This document shows, in pieces, positions 63,093 through 64,000 of a stretch of 64,000 nt of DNA. Numbering within the stretch: the stretch's first letter is position 1; every line of letters starts with the position of its first letter. The notes under the pieces were generated by a model. It was not told where the DNA came from. It made no database searches and saw only the letters and a list, made by a program, of their open reading frames with translations. The DNA is from CBDBND01 sp965262665 (GTDB taxonomy: Bacteria > Pseudomonadota > Alphaproteobacteria > Rhodospirillales > Rhodospirillaceae): the NCBI GenBank assembly GCA_965262665.1, contig CBDHFR010000002.1, positions 248,001-312,000 on the forward strand, in the 5' to 3' direction. Position numbers and translations under genes: made by a program.

Positions 63093-64000
63093 TCAAGTTT
63101 GCACATCCACATGATTGAGAGGCACATCGGATAAGGCGTTTAAAGTGATCTCCATTTTGAGAAGGGATTCCGCCTCGTCAAGAGCCGGTCGCAATCGTGT
63201 TTGCATCAGCGCAACAACGTCAGCATGGGCGCTCACCGATATGCGAGTTGCCTTCGCCGATAATCCTTCCCGCACACATTTACGCAAAGCCTCGTAGACC
63301 ACCGCATCGGATGAGGGCTGATGGCCGTGCGCGGCATCGAGCAGCAGATCTGCCAATGATGGCCGTAACCGGCGGCGGTTGAGTTCAATACGGCCTTCCG
63401 GCGTTAACCCGGATATGCGGGTCGGCACCGGATCCAATGCCACCGTATTACTCAGCAGTTCGACGAATTTCATAGGACTGCGGGTGGGTATCAAGTCGAC
63501 AATAATCGGACCACTGATAGCACGCAGTCTTAATTCAGTGGCCAAGGCTTCTATGGCAGCTTCGTTCGCATCATTCGCCGGCCTTGGCCCAGCATCGATG
63601 TCCACTGTTGTCACCGCCGCCGTGGGTTCAATGATGATTTGCCCCCCGCCGGTCAGCGGAACAACCGGCTCCAAAGCCTGCTCAATTAAATATTCGACAC
63701 CATAGTGCTCAAACAGAACTGTAGTTTGGGTCCAAGAATCGAGGACGATCGGTGATTCAAGTTGTGACATCACGTGCTGATCAGCGTCGTTTGGGGATAT
63801 GATGATGCGGTTCAGAGTCTGATAATACTGTTGTCCACACCAAGTGATCGGATGTGGGGCCGACGCAATCAATCCGAGAGCGGTGTTTGGACTATCCTTC
63901 TTCAAATCAACGGCGGCAACTTTTGCACCCTTTGCTCCACGGGGCGGCTGGACAATACGAACAGCGAAAAGTTGTCCTTCAGAAGGCGGTTTTGCGCCGC
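63093..64000 (-). CDS. Ribonuclease E/G family protein, partial at its N-terminus
   Basis: The frame is open to the right edge and encodes the C-terminal 300 or so residues of a short RNase E/G family protein. Recognisable parts are LFAVRIVQPPRGAKGA, then GLIASAPHPITW, and the catalytic core strand GGGQIIIEPTAAVTTVDIDAG, in which Asp residues bind the metal; a hydrophobic ALATELRLRAISGPIIVDLI follows. The C-terminal zinc-link and scaffold regions of E. coli RNase E are absent, as in the short forms next to maf and yacG in alphaproteobacteria. Ribosomal or mRNA processing role is inferred from family. Confidence 0.85.
   Translation of the reverse strand, partial: GAKPPSEGQLFAVRIVQPPRGAKGAKVAAVDLKKDSPNTALGLIASAPHPITWCGQQYYQTLNRIIISPNDADQHVMSQLESPIVLDSWTQTTVLFEHYGVEYLIEQALEPVVPLTGGGQIIIEPTAAVTTVDIDAGPRPANDANEAAIEALATELRLRAISGPIIVDLIPTRSPMKFVELLSNTVALDPVPTRISGLTPEGRIELNRRRLRPSLADLLLDAAHGHQPSSDAVVYEALRKCVREGLSAKATRISVSAHADVVALMQTRLRPALDEAESLLKMEITLNALSDVPLNHVDVQT

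Overview
The window looks like a chromosome segment of an alphaproteobacterium. The support is the ribonuclease E/G–yacG–tRNA-Phe block at the right edge, the moderately high GC content, and an abundance of exported redox enzymes (Mo hydroxylase, PQQ dehydrogenase, Tat-exported oxidases). The taxon is inferred from gene content only.

Left third (1-24142), orderly and densely coding. An AGCS amino-acid/sodium symporter (partial) and a KamA/EpmB-like radical SAM aminomutase precede a 22-kb metabolic cluster. The cluster starts with a tandem duplication, nitrilase – Rossmann protein – nitrilase – Rossmann protein. Both nitrilases have two carbon-nitrogen hydrolase domains, and both Rossmann proteins carry export signals. 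Next come a pirin fused in frame to a TRAP solute-binding protein, a Tat-exported flavin amine oxidase, and a third two-domain nitrilase. They are followed by an orphan family-5 solute-binding protein, an exported alpha/beta hydrolase, a DUF1838 protein, a Rieske ring-hydroxylating oxygenase (alpha and beta) and a three-subunit exported molybdenum hydroxylase with a tiny membrane protein. A cytochrome b561-type protein and an unknown protein close it. The parts suggest uptake and oxidative or hydrolytic breakdown of a nitrogen-containing, probably aromatic, compound. The substrate cannot be read from sequence.

Middle (24143-46680), an accessory region. Three tyrosine integrases (24380, 38150, 45825) and remains of several mobile elements lie here. 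Notable items are an unknown gene flanked by arrays of TGTGCC and CCGGAACA inverted repeats, an AlpA-like regulator, and hsdS/hsdR wreckage with an IS3-family insertion. There is also a P4-type primase pseudogene, a SEFIR-domain gene broken by an IS5-family insertion, and a companion gene. One healthy cassette stands inside it: TonB-dependent receptor – PQQ quinohaemoprotein dehydrogenase – phytanoyl-CoA dioxygenase-like enzyme.

Right third (46680-64000), housekeeping genes separated by IS debris. The genes are peptide deformylase, a Bax-inhibitor-1 family protein, GPP34, a STAS protein, FtsK, an acetoacetate decarboxylase-like protein, an alpha/beta hydrolase, a cupin, a frameshifted DUF1838 paralogue, tRNA-Phe, yacG and an RNase E/G family gene. 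The spaces hold a pair of about 160-bp MITE-like elements, two copies of a decayed transposase N-terminus, an about 80-bp repeat family, IS630 remnants with internal deletions, and two chimaeric transposase ORFs that both start with ISAs1 sequence.
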